Positions 53,101 to 60,873 of a stretch of 64,000 nucleotides of DNA are shown in pieces; position 1 is the first letter of the stretch, and each line of letters begins with the position of its first letter. The translations under genes and the position numbers were made by a program. The notes below the pieces were generated by a model. That model saw only the letters and a list, made by a program, of their open reading frames with translations. It made no database searches and was not told where the DNA came from. Source of the DNA: CAVPCZ01 sp963779225 (GTDB taxonomy: Bacteria; Bacteroidota; Ignavibacteria; UBA10030; UBA6906); NCBI GenBank assembly GCA_963779225.1, contig CAVZWW010000003.1, positions 1,302,001 through 1,366,000 of the forward strand, written 5' to 3'.

Positions 53101-53353
53101 CCTTATGACGTCGTTTGCGTTTATTCTCGGTGTGGTGCCGCTCGTCCGCGCGGCGGGTGCGGGCGCCGAATCGCGGAAGGTCATGGGCCTGGCGGTGTTC
53201 TCCGGATTGCTCGTCGCAACGATCCTGGCGGTCTACCTTGTTCCCATGCTCTTCGTTATGGTTGAAACGTACTTCGTCCGGGAGAAACACACGGCCGTGA
53301 AGCCGGCTTCCGGTGGACACGCTTCCGGAACATCAGAAGGAGGACACGAGTGA
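50168..53353 (+). CDS. RND multidrug efflux permease (HAE1/AcrB family)
   Basis: A 1061-residue protein, the usual length, 3 nt after the adaptor. It starts FINRPIVAMVISIVLVMVG and has 12 predicted membrane helices. Helix 4 carries GIVVDDAIVVVEAV with the two proton-relay Asp, and helix 10 carries GLSAKNAILIVEFAK with the conserved Lys. The porter-domain motif ISQYPDIVPP and the EEDNGYFLVNLQLPDASSLQRT stretch fit the hydrophobe/amphiphile family rather than heavy-metal pumps. It exports drugs, detergents or lipophilic compounds using the proton gradient. Substrate range cannot be read. The stop overlaps the next start. Confidence 0.95.
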   Translation: MSKFFINRPIVAMVISIVLVMVGFIVMRGLPISQYPDIVPPMINVTTTYVGASSVDVEQSVATPLEQQVNGVENMLYMKSINGNDGTLTLQVSFDVGSDLDMSNVLTQNRVSQAQAALPGPVKTYGVTIKKSLVFPLLLVTLKSPAGSYDNNFLSNYASININDLLSRTKGVGDVKLFGGSDYAMRIWVKPDRLARLGLTVPDLVNAVQGQNVISPAGQIGAEPAPPGTDFTYTVRTQGRLLTEEEFGKIILRTNPDGSQVRMGDVARIELGTLLYNQIGRNNGRPAAVIAVFQLPGSNALEVAASVKKVMADASKKFPPDLVDEISLDTTLAVEEGITEILHTLFEAVLLVILVVFVFLQNWRATLIPLLTVPVSLVATFIVFPMLGFSINTLSLLGMVLAIGIVVDDAIVVVEAVMHNIEKGMSPKEATTKAMEEVSGPVVAIALILAAVFVPVAFMGGITGALYQQFAITIAISVLFSAFNALTLSPALAAMLLKPKSESKSFLDPFYRWFNKVFDRFTGGYIGFTGIVVRKIGRSMIFIGIIIVLIVLLFRVVPGGFVPEEDNGYFLVNLQLPDASSLQRTDEVCRKVEAILAGTKGVDNYTTLAGYSLITGVATPNSGFFFVSLKPWEERKAKEERSFEMIAALNRRFAQEIPEGIVVAFGPPAIPGLGTGAGFTFMLQDQSGNTPADLAAETERFIREARKRPEIGTINTFFRASVPQVFATVDRDKVLKQGASIADVNLTMGSLLGVSYINDFNRFGRVYKVYLSAEGEYRNETWDLSQFFVRNSQGSMVPLNTLVTMTPSSGPDFTNRFNLFRTSEINGTPAPGYSSQQALEALKEVAAQTIPAGWTYDWANMSYQEVKAAGSGGVVFVFALVFVFLILAAQYESWSLPLSVLLGVPFAVFGAMAGLYLARFLSDSYINNVFAQIGFVTLIGLSAKNAILIVEFAKMEKEKGKAAIDAALSAARLRLRPILMTSFAFILGVVPLVRAAGAGAESRKVMGLAVFSGLLVATILAVYLVPMLFVMVETYFVREKHTAVKPASGGHASGTSEGGHE

Positions 53354-54819
53354 AAACCTACGTCCTTCCGCTTCTGGCAGGAGTTTTTCTGGCTGGCTGT
53401 TCTGTCGGGCCGGACTTCCAGAGACCTGAATCGGCCGCCCCCACGGAATGGCAGACACGCGACAGCGTTCTCACGCTGGATTCCACGGCCCTGGCTGCCG
53501 CCGATACGGGATGGTGGGAAATGTTCGGCGATACCGTGCTGACGTCGCTGATCCGCAGCGCGCTCAAGGAGAACAATGATGTCCGGATCGCTGCGGCCCG
53601 TGTGGAAGAGTATATGGGCCTGTACGGCGTCGTGAAGTCTGATTTCTACCCGAAGATCGGTGCGTCGGGAAGTGCGCTGCGGGGGCAGTCACTCCTGTCG
53701 GGTGATGGTACATCCCCCCGGGCGACACGGAACGTCTTTGATGTGAGCGTATCGGCAACCTGGGAGATCGATCTCTGGGGAAAGATCCGCCGCGCGTCCG
53801 AAGCCGCACGGGCCAACCTTCTCGCGGCTGAAGAAGCGCGGCGCGGGGTGGTGTTGAGCATCGTGGGACTGGTTGCAGACTCGTACATCGATCTCCTCTC
53901 GCTGGATAAGCAGCTGGCGATCACCCGCTCCACGGCCGAGGTCCGCAAGCACGCCCTCGACCTTTTCCAGCAACGGTACAAGAAGGGAGATGTTTCGGAA
54001 CTCGAACTGAGCCAGATTGAATCGCAGTACTGGCTGGCGCTCTCGGATATTCCCGCGCTGGAACGGGAAATCACGCAACGCGAGAACGCTCTGAACGTCC
54101 TGCTCGGGCGCAACCCGGGCCCCATCCCGCGGGGAACGGCCATTGACAGTCTTCCGCTGATCGCGATTCCGGAGGGCCTCCCTTCGGAAATTCTCGAAGA
54201 CCGTCCGGATGTCCGGCAGGCCGAGGAACAGCTCCGGTCAGCGAATGCACAGATCGGCGTCGCCAAGGCGGCGTATTTCCCGTCGATATCGCTGACGGGT
54301 TTGCTGGGTGTCGCCAGCGGTGATCTCTCCAGCCTCTTCACCTCAAACGCTGGTATCTGGAATGTTGGGGGACAGATCCTTCAGCCGATTTTCCGCTGGG
54401 GTGAAATCTCCGGCCGGGTAGAGGCGGCCGAGGGGTTCCAGAAGCAGACGCTCTTTTCCTATGTCCAGACGGTGAAGAATGCGTTCCGCGATGTCGAAGA
54501 CGTTCTTGTGGAGCGTTCAAAGACCGAGCTGCAGCACGCGGCGCAGGCGAAGCAGGTGAAGGCTCTCCAGACATACGGGCGCCTGGCAAACATGCGATAC
54601 CGTGAGGGGGTGACCAGCTATCTTGAAGTACTTGACGCGGAACGCAGCCTCTTCTCCACTGAACTGCAACTGGCACAAACGCAGGCCCGGCTGTACCGGT
54701 CCGTCGTGGGCGCCTACCGTGCGTTTGGCGGCGGCTGGGTCGACAATGCTGCGATGAAAGCCTACCTGCCCGGAGACCCGGTGGAGCGGCGCGACGAGCC
54801 CAGGCCGACTGATCACTGA
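53350..54819 (+). CDS. RND outer-membrane efflux channel (OprM/NodT family)
   Basis: A 489-residue protein. GTG 53350 overlaps the permease stop (GTGA), giving coupled translation. Lipoprotein signal: LLAGVFLAGCSVGPDFQRPE, typical of OprM-like channels. Two repeated outer-membrane-factor halves follow, with VSATWEIDLWGKIRRASEAARANLLA, LTRSTAEVRKHALDLFQQRYKKGDVS-type helices, RPDVRQAEEQLRSANAQIGVAKAAYFPSIS and MRYREGVTSYLEVLDAERSLF. A trimer forms the barrel and periplasmic tunnel of the pump. A strong terminator follows. Confidence 0.93.
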   Translation: MKTYVLPLLAGVFLAGCSVGPDFQRPESAAPTEWQTRDSVLTLDSTALAAADTGWWEMFGDTVLTSLIRSALKENNDVRIAAARVEEYMGLYGVVKSDFYPKIGASGSALRGQSLLSGDGTSPRATRNVFDVSVSATWEIDLWGKIRRASEAARANLLAAEEARRGVVLSIVGLVADSYIDLLSLDKQLAITRSTAEVRKHALDLFQQRYKKGDVSELELSQIESQYWLALSDIPALEREITQRENALNVLLGRNPGPIPRGTAIDSLPLIAIPEGLPSEILEDRPDVRQAEEQLRSANAQIGVAKAAYFPSISLTGLLGVASGDLSSLFTSNAGIWNVGGQILQPIFRWGEISGRVEAAEGFQKQTLFSYVQTVKNAFRDVEDVLVERSKTELQHAAQAKQVKALQTYGRLANMRYREGVTSYLEVLDAERSLFSTELQLAQTQARLYRSVVGAYRAFGGGWVDNAAMKAYLPGDPVERRDEPRPTDH

Positions 54820-54876
54820 CCGGGCAGAGACTCCGATCTGAAAGACGGAGAAGCCGGCACAGAGCCGTGAATCCAG

Positions 54877-54910
54877 AAGGGCTGTCTCAGAGATCATGAG
54901 ACAGCCCTTT
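54877..54910 (+). terminator. Terminator of the RND operon
   Basis: A 13-bp perfect stem (54877-54889 with 54897-54909) and 7-nt loop ending in CCCTTT. The stem sequence repeats that of the hairpin at 48859-48886. Confidence 0.8.
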
Positions 54911-54931
54911 GTGTTGGTATGCAGAGGGAAG

Positions 54932-54965
54932 AAAAAAGAGCTGCCCCGGAATCATCCGGGGCAGC
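54932..54965 (-). terminator. Terminator of the YCII-lipoprotein gene
   Basis: GCTGCCCCGGA (54940-54950) pairs perfectly with TCCGGGGCAGC (54955-54965). On the minus strand it is followed by CTCTTTTTT, so it terminates the gene ending at 55011. Confidence 0.85.
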
Positions 54966-55010
54966 CTGGTGAGATCTGACTCTCTGTGAAGGGTAGAGGA
55001 GCAGAGGCGC

Positions 55011-55796
55011 CTATTTCAAAACACCCTCTGTAACCTCGACCGTCCTTACACCGGCTGTCAACCACTCCTTCTTCACGGACGGACTCTTGGTCATCAGTTC
55101 CAGGGCTTCCTTGTCCGAATTGGCCTTGAAGAAACCGAACCCCCGGATGGTCATGTTCATGTCTTCGAACGCGCAAAAGTACTTCATCTGCCCGGCTTTG
55201 TGAAGTTCATACAGGTATTGGATCTGCTCTGATGTGGCCTGCCTTGTCTCGGGGGCATCAGATTTTGCCGACCAGTTCTTCCCCTTTGTTGTGTACACCA
55301 GGTAGTATGTTTCTTTCTTCGGTGTCATCTTCGGGTCAGCCGCCAATTTCTCGGCAATGTCCATTCCGAGGCCTTTGGTGCCCCACACCCTCTGTACTTC
55401 GGCGGTCACGAGGCCTGCCTTCACGATCGGTGCATCTTTGGCCATAGCCTTCATGGATTCTTTGGTCTTATTCTTAAAGAAGAATACTGCGACAATCTCT
55501 TTTGGATCGACAATCTGGGCAAGCCCGACGAGTGAACCTTCCTTGACTGCCTGACGCCACGGTTCATTGTTCTTCCTGGAGATTTCTTTCATCTTCGCGG
55601 GCGCATCGGATGACCACTTGGGTCCCTTGCGCATGATGCCGATGTCGTAACTGGTCAGGCTTGCCACGAACATCTGTGGCGAATCCGCTTCCTGACTCGT
55701 GGCGACTGCAGGAGTCGCAGGGGTTGATGCCGGCGGAGTTTCGGGTTTCCCGCAACCGGTAAGCAGGAAGGCCAAGATGATAACGAGGTGGGTCAT
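55011..55796 (-). CDS. Lipoprotein with two YCII-like domains in tandem
   Basis: A 261-residue protein. I chose the ATG at 55796, which has GGAG 7 nt upstream; ATG 55808 and a longer frame to 55901 are less likely. Signal: MTHLVIILAFLLTGCGKPE, a lipobox. After a Pro/Thr/Ala linker there are two copies of an alpha/beta domain of the YCII type: FVASLTSYDIGIMRKG through FFFKNKTKESMKAM, and YYLVYTTKGKNW through FGFFKANSDKEALELMTKSP. Each ends in a V-x-V strand. YCII domains are ferredoxin-like folds, sometimes with a His/Asp pair; their role is mostly unknown. The gene is monocistronic with its own promoter and terminator. Confidence 0.75.
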   Translation of the reverse strand: MTHLVIILAFLLTGCGKPETPPASTPATPAVATSQEADSPQMFVASLTSYDIGIMRKGPKWSSDAPAKMKEISRKNNEPWRQAVKEGSLVGLAQIVDPKEIVAVFFFKNKTKESMKAMAKDAPIVKAGLVTAEVQRVWGTKGLGMDIAEKLAADPKMTPKKETYYLVYTTKGKNWSAKSDAPETRQATSEQIQYLYELHKAGQMKYFCAFEDMNMTIRGFGFFKANSDKEALELMTKSPSVKKEWLTAGVRTVEVTEGVLK

Positions 55797-55831
55797 AGGG
55801 GACTCCATTTGTAGGTGCTTTGATGAGTAGA

Positions 55832-55860
55832 AATTTATCCATTTCGCGGAGAAAAAGCAA
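55832..55860 (-). promoter_or_regulatory. Promoter of the YCII-lipoprotein gene
   Basis: On the minus strand, TTGCTT (55860-55855) and TAAATT (55837-55832) are separated by 17 nt. The -10 lies about 36 nt upstream of the ATG at 55796. Confidence 0.55.
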
Positions 55861-55874
55861 GAACGCGAATAGAT

Positions 55875-55902
55875 TTGACTAGACCCACGGAATTTGTACA
55901 TT
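55875..55902 (+). promoter_or_regulatory. Possible promoter of the WYP-rich exported protein
   Basis: TTGACT at 55875-55880 and TACATT at 55897-55902 with a 16-nt spacer, divergent from the minus-strand promoter and about 120 nt upstream of 56021. Confidence 0.45.
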
Positions 55903-56020
55903 TATGTGGTGGCGGGTGAAATCCTGTCCCACGAATCCGGCGGACCCCTTCATTGTCGGTTCCAGGACCGGTCTCTGAGATCCTCAAGAAACTCGTCTTC
56001 ACTTTTGTCCACAATCTCGC

Positions 56021-58273
56021 ATGGACGTTCAGATGGGACATTTCACAAGAGTACTCCTGGGGCTCACCCTCGTGCTTTTCGCCGGAGGCGGATCCACAGC
56101 GCCCGGCGCTCTCTTTGCCCGGAGCTCGGACCCGGGCTGGCCACGTGAGATCCCCATGGACAAGGGGAGCATCGTCGTTTACCAGCCGCAGGCAGAATCC
56201 TTGAAAGAAAATATCCTGACGGGTCGCGCAGCGATGGCCCTCAAGCTCAATGGAAAGACCGAACCGGTCTTTGGAGCCTTCTGGTTCAAAGCCCGCGTGA
56301 ACACAGACACCGATGCGCGGACGGCCACACTGACTGATGTGAATGTGACCGGAATACGATGGGCGGACGCAACACCGGAGCAGCAGGAAGCGCTGAGCAA
56401 ACTCGTTGAGAGCAGGGTGCCCGAGGCGGGTTGGCCCATGTCCATGGATCGTCTGAGTGCCAGCCTGGCAACCGCGGAACGGGAGGCCAAGAGTGCGGCC
56501 GAACTCAATAATGAGCCTCCTAAAATCATCTTTACCTATGAGCTGTCAGTATTGCTGCTGTATGATGGTGATCCACGGTATGAAAAGGTCGGCGACTCTC
56601 CTTACGAGAGGATATCCAACACGCCGATGCTGGTGGTGAAGGAGTCGAAATCGGAAAAGTACTTTCTCAGCGGCGGCGACGTATGGTACTCAGCCGGGAA
56701 TCCCAAAGGGCCCTGGCAGCCCGGGGCAGACCCTCCGAAGGAATTGCTCACGATGCTTCCGCCGGATTCTGTAATAAATGCTCCGCAGCTCACCAAGCCG
56801 CCCAAGATCGTTGTGGCGACCGAACCCACCGAGCTTGTCGTTTTCGACGGTGAGCCGGTCTGGGAGGCTCTCCCGGAAGGCGATCTGTTGTATGCGAAAA
56901 ATACCGAGTCCGTGGTGATGCGTGAATTGGCATCGAACAACTACTACCTGTTGATATCCGGCCGCTGGTTCAAGAGCCCCTCCAGTGAAGGCCCGTGGAC
57001 ATTCGTCCGGAGCGACCAGCTTCCTGCAAGTTTCAAGAAAATTCCGCCGGGATCGAATATCGGATTTGTTCGTGTGGCGGTGGCGGGAACTGAAGAGGCG
57101 GAAGATGCCCTTCTTGACGCCGCGATTCCCCAGACGACAGCCATTGACCGGAAGAAAGCCAGGCTTGAAGTGGTTTACGATGGAACACCAAGATTCGCAG
57201 CTATCCCGGGCACGTCTGTGGAATATGCCGAGAACACAGGAACACAAGTCCTCAGAATTGACGGCAGGTACTACGCGGTGGACAACGGCGTCTGGTTCGC
57301 AGCTCCATCAGCCAATGGACCATGGGTGGTTGCAGACAGCATCCCGGAGGAGCAGATCCAGACCATCCCTGCAAGCGCACCGGTCTACAACGTGACATAC
57401 GCGCATGTGTACCAGTCCACACCCGAGATCGTGTATATGGGCTACTATCCGGGATATATGTGGTCGTATCCGTATTACGGGGTTGTGGTGTACGGGACGG
57501 GATACTACTACCCGCCTCCGCCGGGAATCTACTACCCTCGCCCGATCACATACGGCGTTCATGTTTTATATAATCCCTGGACCGGTTGGGGTGTTGGCAT
57601 GTCATGGTGGAACGGCTTCATGAGCGTTGGCGTTGGCTTCGGGATGGGATATGGCGGCTACTACCGTCCGGGCTATCCTCACTATCCTCCATATTACCAC
57701 CACGGCTACGGACACGGGGGAGGATGGTACGGTCCTGGAGGATATCGACCGCCATATTACGGTGGAGGTTACAACCCTAACCGGCCCGGACACCGTCCTC
57801 CTCCCGCGGGAACCCGTCCATCGACTGGTGGTCGACCATCTGCCGGTACATTGCCGGCCACGGGGGGCAACAACCTGTACAACCGGCCGGAAACCCGCGA
57901 CCGTACAGCTCCTTCCAATAAACTTCCATCGCAGAGTGGACGAGGAACCGCGAGTTCACCGGGGGTCTCAACGAAGCCCGTCGGAGGAGTAACCCGGACG
58001 ACATCGAAGCCTGCCCAGGTCACGCGTGATGTGACTCTCCGGGACCAGAGGACCTTTGCAGGTCGCGATGGGACTGTCCACCGTTCGATGGGTAACAACC
58101 AGTGGGAGACACGCCAGAACAATTCATGGAACAGAAGTAATCCTTCAGCGAACAGCAACCAGCTGCAGCTCAACCGTGAACGGGCTGCACGCGACCGGGG
58201 AGCGACACGGCAGCATATGTCAAGTCGCTCTTCGGCGCCAAGGTCCGGCGGCAGATCAGGAGGTAGGAGATAA
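56021..58273 (+). CDS. Exported Trp/Tyr/Pro-rich repeat protein
   Basis: A 750-residue protein. The signal peptide is HFTRVLLGLTLVLFAGGGS; the start may be 56021 or ATG 56033. Residues about 170-470 hold repeated units with a YDG-x-PR/FDG-x-P strand, a NxYYL/YYAV strand and a W-F/Y-x-SP-S-x-GPW turn (WYSAGNPKGPW, WFKSPSSEGPW, WFAAPSANGPW). This is the type often named carbohydrate-binding family V/XII. Residues about 470-590 are extremely rich in Tyr, Gly, Pro and His (YPGYMWSYPYYGVVVYGTGY). The C-terminus is Arg/Ser/Gly-rich (RSSAPRSGGRSGGRR). It resembles the later island protein in this Y-rich to R-rich layout. Probably exported; function unknown. Confidence 0.65.
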   Translation: MDVQMGHFTRVLLGLTLVLFAGGGSTAPGALFARSSDPGWPREIPMDKGSIVVYQPQAESLKENILTGRAAMALKLNGKTEPVFGAFWFKARVNTDTDARTATLTDVNVTGIRWADATPEQQEALSKLVESRVPEAGWPMSMDRLSASLATAEREAKSAAELNNEPPKIIFTYELSVLLLYDGDPRYEKVGDSPYERISNTPMLVVKESKSEKYFLSGGDVWYSAGNPKGPWQPGADPPKELLTMLPPDSVINAPQLTKPPKIVVATEPTELVVFDGEPVWEALPEGDLLYAKNTESVVMRELASNNYYLLISGRWFKSPSSEGPWTFVRSDQLPASFKKIPPGSNIGFVRVAVAGTEEAEDALLDAAIPQTTAIDRKKARLEVVYDGTPRFAAIPGTSVEYAENTGTQVLRIDGRYYAVDNGVWFAAPSANGPWVVADSIPEEQIQTIPASAPVYNVTYAHVYQSTPEIVYMGYYPGYMWSYPYYGVVVYGTGYYYPPPPGIYYPRPITYGVHVLYNPWTGWGVGMSWWNGFMSVGVGFGMGYGGYYRPGYPHYPPYYHHGYGHGGGWYGPGGYRPPYYGGGYNPNRPGHRPPPAGTRPSTGGRPSAGTLPATGGNNLYNRPETRDRTAPSNKLPSQSGRGTASSPGVSTKPVGGVTRTTSKPAQVTRDVTLRDQRTFAGRDGTVHRSMGNNQWETRQNNSWNRSNPSANSNQLQLNRERAARDRGATRQHMSSRSSAPRSGGRSGGRR

Positions 58274-58351
58274 TAGGAGCAGACGGAAGGAGACTAAACC
58301 TTTATTTTCATCCCTACGGTTGATTGTGCATTCACTTTCCCGGACGAAGGT

Positions 58352-58513
58352 TTGGAACGGAATATTTGCATCCTGGCTGTGGCGCAGGCCACGGACCGGA
58401 AGCCCAACATCGTTATCATCCGGGGCGATGACATCGGCCAGTCAAACGTCAGCGCCTATTCACACTGCGTGATGGGATGCAAGACTCCCGTTCAAAGAGT
58501 ATCCGCGGCTTGA
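58352..58513 (+). pseudogene. Arylsulfatase N-terminal remnant
   Basis: A frame from TTG 58352 to TGA 58511-58513 encodes 53 residues containing ATDRKPNIVIIRGDDIGQSN followed by VSAYSHCVMGCKTP. This matches the start of family S1 sulfatases, including the first metal-binding Asp pair (GDDIG). The catalytic Cys/Ser-x-Pro-x-Arg motif and all the rest of the roughly 500-residue enzyme are missing. It is a truncated leftover with no downstream continuation in any frame. Confidence 0.7.
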
Positions 58514-58592
58514 CAATCTTCGAGTACTGGGAGTACCTTCACTGATACAGAAATAAATGCCGATTGACCGACGTGTTGCCTAAAGAATGTTG

Positions 58593-58621
58593 TTGATTAC
58601 TAACGATATTGTCTGTAGACT
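58593..58621 (+). promoter_or_regulatory. Promoter of the low-complexity exported protein
   Basis: TTGATT at 58593-58598 and TAGACT at 58616-58621 with a 17-nt spacer, about 30 nt upstream of the ATG at 58652. Confidence 0.5.
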
Positions 58622-58651
58622 GAACTATAGATTCACAATACATATGGAGCT

Positions 58652-59767
58652 ATGAAGAATCGCCTTTTAGCATCTTTGGTACTCTCGATGAGCTTGTTGA
58701 GTTCTCCTGTTTTTTCCCAAGCAGAGAATGATACGACCTCACTTGGGTTGCCCGGTGATAACCTGGATCTTTATGGAGTTCTGGATCTTTTTCAAAAGTC
58801 AAAGACTATTGAGGACTTTGAAAAAGCATTAAATGAAGAAAAAACCGGAATCAATAATCTTGATTTGAATTTGGATAACAAAGTTGATTTCATCAAGGTT
58901 GAAACAAAGCAAAAGGACAATGATTTTACATTTATCCTTCAGGTTGACGTCAGTGAAAAAGAAATACAAGATGTTGCCGTCATTTTAGTGTCAAAGGATA
59001 AAGATGGAAAGGTTACTATGCAAATCGTAGGAGATAAGGATTTGTATGGTAAAGATTATGTTGTTGAACCCAAAAAAACTACAACTCCCGCAGTTACTGC
59101 TAATCCCGGGTATACCGGTACCGAACCTGTTCCTGTGACTGTTCCGGCAACAACCAGTGTTGTTGTGGTTGAATCAGCACCGATAGTGCAATATGTGTAT
59201 TCACCTGTGTATGTGCCCTACTACCCTCCATATCATTACGCCTACTATCCCCCGTATTTTGCAGCTTTCACGGTGATGGCGGTTGGCGTCTATCGTCATA
59301 ATAACTATTATCATCATGGTGGTTATTATGGTGGTCATGGTAGTACCGTCGTGGTTCATAATACTAATAATTTCAATAATTATAATAATTCCAGAAATAG
59401 TTCGAATACCGTGAACCATAATAATGCTAATGGTAAGTATAACAAGAATAACGCATCAACTCGTCCGTCAACTGGATCTTCTGCATCGGCACGTCCATCC
59501 ACATCTCCATCGACGAATCAGTCAAAAGGATCTTCGGCCTCGGCCAAGCCATCAACATCACCATCAACGAGTCAATCAAAAGGATCTTCCGCATCGGCAC
59601 GTCCATCCACATCTCCATCGACGAATCAGTCAAAAGGATCTTCGGCCTCGGCCAAGCCATCAACATCAAATTATTCATCTTCATCCAGATCAAATTCAAT
59701 GGGAGCATCCCGTTCCCGTGGCGGAGGAGGTACCCGGTCGGGTGGTGGTGGAGGCAGGAGACGATAA
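58652..59767 (+). CDS. Exported low-complexity protein with Tyr/His-rich and Ser/Pro repeat regions
   Basis: A 371-residue protein with signal peptide (MKNRLLASLVLSMSLLSSPVFSQ). Residues about 25-140 look like a folded domain (LYGVLDLFQKSKTIEDFEKALN, then NNKVDFIKVETKQKDNDFTF-type strands). Residues about 180-235 are Tyr/His/Pro-rich (YVPYYPPYHYAYYPPYF, YYHHGGYYGGHGS). Then come Asn-rich sequence, an 18-residue repeat (SARPSTSPSTNQSKGSSA and SAKPSTSPSTSQSKGSSA), and an Arg/Gly C-terminus. The gene is AT-richer, with A/T-ending codons unlike its neighbours, suggesting recent transfer. Function unknown; probably surface or matrix material. Confidence 0.65.
   Translation: MKNRLLASLVLSMSLLSSPVFSQAENDTTSLGLPGDNLDLYGVLDLFQKSKTIEDFEKALNEEKTGINNLDLNLDNKVDFIKVETKQKDNDFTFILQVDVSEKEIQDVAVILVSKDKDGKVTMQIVGDKDLYGKDYVVEPKKTTTPAVTANPGYTGTEPVPVTVPATTSVVVVESAPIVQYVYSPVYVPYYPPYHYAYYPPYFAAFTVMAVGVYRHNNYYHHGGYYGGHGSTVVVHNTNNFNNYNNSRNSSNTVNHNNANGKYNKNNASTRPSTGSSASARPSTSPSTNQSKGSSASAKPSTSPSTSQSKGSSASARPSTSPSTNQSKGSSASAKPSTSNYSSSSRSNSMGASRSRGGGGTRSGGGGGRRR
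59475..59668 (+). repeat. Coding tandem repeat, 54-nt unit in a 108-nt higher-order period
   Basis: The 18-residue units alternate between an SARPSTSPSTNQ form and an SAKPSTSPSTSQ form. Identical stretches recur 108 nt apart (for example GCATCGGCAC at 59483 and 59591). It lies inside the exported low-complexity protein. Confidence 0.8.
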
Positions 59768-59799
59768 TTAGCCGTATCGCATTTCAGGATTGTACAATA

Positions 59800-59835
59800 A
59801 AAAAAGAGGCCACCCGAAATGGATAGCCTCTTTTT
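59800..59835. terminator. Bidirectional terminator between convergent genes
   Basis: AAAAAGAGGC (59801-59810) pairs perfectly with GCCTCTTTTT (59826-59835), giving a T tract on each strand. It serves both the gene ending at 59767 and the minus-strand gene ending at 59855. Confidence 0.85.
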
Positions 59836-59854
59836 GTATATTTGCTAGAGCCTT

Positions 59855-60352
59855 CTATTCAAGTGGCATATCAGAAGAACTCATATCCCTAACGCAGACA
59901 TATTTGCCGTCTCTTTTTTCAAACAGAACCATATAATTTCCGGTATTAACATCAGTATTCTTAGAGTCAACGACTTTATACCGGCCAATTTCAACCACCA
60001 TATTCCCATCATTTGACACAAACACTTCGTTAGTTGTAAACGAAATCTTATTGGATCTTGTAGTTGAATCTAAGTCTGCCATCAAATATTCTACAATTGC
60101 CGCTCTGCCTACTAATGGTGCTCTGTTTTGAGCAAAGGTTATCGCATCATCTGCATAGTAGCCTATAGCTTTTGCTATTCCAGAATTATACGTTTCAGCA
60201 AATTTGTTTTCCTTGGATTGAATTTCTTTCTTTATTTGTTCTTTGTCAATTACAGCTGCATTGGGTTCTGTGTGTTTTGTATTACAGGCGAAGAGTAGTG
60301 ACATCAGACATAATAACAACATGGCTGTTAGAATTTTGGTTTTCATAGTCAT
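59855..60352 (-). CDS. SnoaL/DUF4440-like lipoprotein
   Basis: A 165-residue protein starting MTMKTKILTAMLLLCLMSLLFAC, a lipoprotein signal with Cys23; MKTK two codons in is also possible. The mature part has the NTF2-like fold of SnoaL/DUF4440: KFAETYNSGIAKAIGYYADDAITFAQN, RAAIVEYLMADLD, then strands with VEIGRYKVVDSKNT and YMVLFEKRDGKYVCVRDM. These proteins bind small ligands or act as isomerases; no catalytic residues are assignable here. It shares the AT-richer composition of the convergent gene 59.7 kb, so both probably arrived together. Confidence 0.75.
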   Translation of the reverse strand: MTMKTKILTAMLLLCLMSLLFACNTKHTEPNAAVIDKEQIKKEIQSKENKFAETYNSGIAKAIGYYADDAITFAQNRAPLVGRAAIVEYLMADLDSTTRSNKISFTTNEVFVSNDGNMVVEIGRYKVVDSKNTDVNTGNYMVLFEKRDGKYVCVRDMSSSDMPLE

Positions 60353-60873
60353 ATTGCCTTCTATTTACGTATTAAGGATGGACTCGAAGAGATAAAAATA
60401 GTAAAAAGAAGCACTATTGTTGGCTAACAATACAAAAATATTTTCTAATATCATAACTGTCTGAAAATCCAGATACATTCTATTTTTTACAGGTAGGGCC
60501 CCTCAAAATCGCGATAATTGCTTCTCTTAGGTTGTGCCAAAGGCAGGAACGAGAGAGAGGGATCAGCCTGTTCGCGTACGGCCCTATGATTGGGCTTGGA
60601 ACTGGTAACGCTCTTTCGTATAATAAAGACTAGAGTTGAATACGACAGCCCCTCCCGCGGGCTTTCCCCGGAGACCTCCGATCACCATATCGTCGAAGTT
60701 CACACTTCTCCACTTCTCAGACCTGACAAGTCCGGGGCAGGCCGACGATGCAGCCGGAAGTTTTCAGATTGGGGCCACGGGAATCGGTCTTCAAAGCCAT
60801 GAGACACTCTGCAGCAAGAGCGCAGAACCCCGATGCAGTTTCTGGTGCGACGAACAACAACGGACGATCACGT
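60353..60873. other. Intergenic region with an inverted repeat and the island edge
   Basis: About 520 nt. TATTGTT (60415-60421) and AACAATA (60426-60432) form a perfect 7-bp inverted repeat around GGCT, a possible operator for the minus-strand lipoprotein gene. AT-rich sequence ends near 60490 and GC-rich sequence resumes. A short frame near 60570-60633 (LFAYGPMIGLGTGNALSY) could be the tail of a lost barrel gene, but it is too short to call. Confidence 0.4.

Larger units (their letters stand above)
58274..58651 (+). other. Region holding an arylsulfatase remnant and a promoter
   Basis: Apart from the remnant at 58352-58513 and the promoter at 58593-58621, nothing is recognisable here. From about 58520 onward the base composition turns visibly AT-richer, which marks the left edge of the 58.5-60.5 kb island. 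Confidence 0.4.

Noticed and set aside
59475..59668. CRISPR-like regular repeats
   Set aside because: The period is in frame, has no unique spacers and encodes an 18-residue protein repeat.
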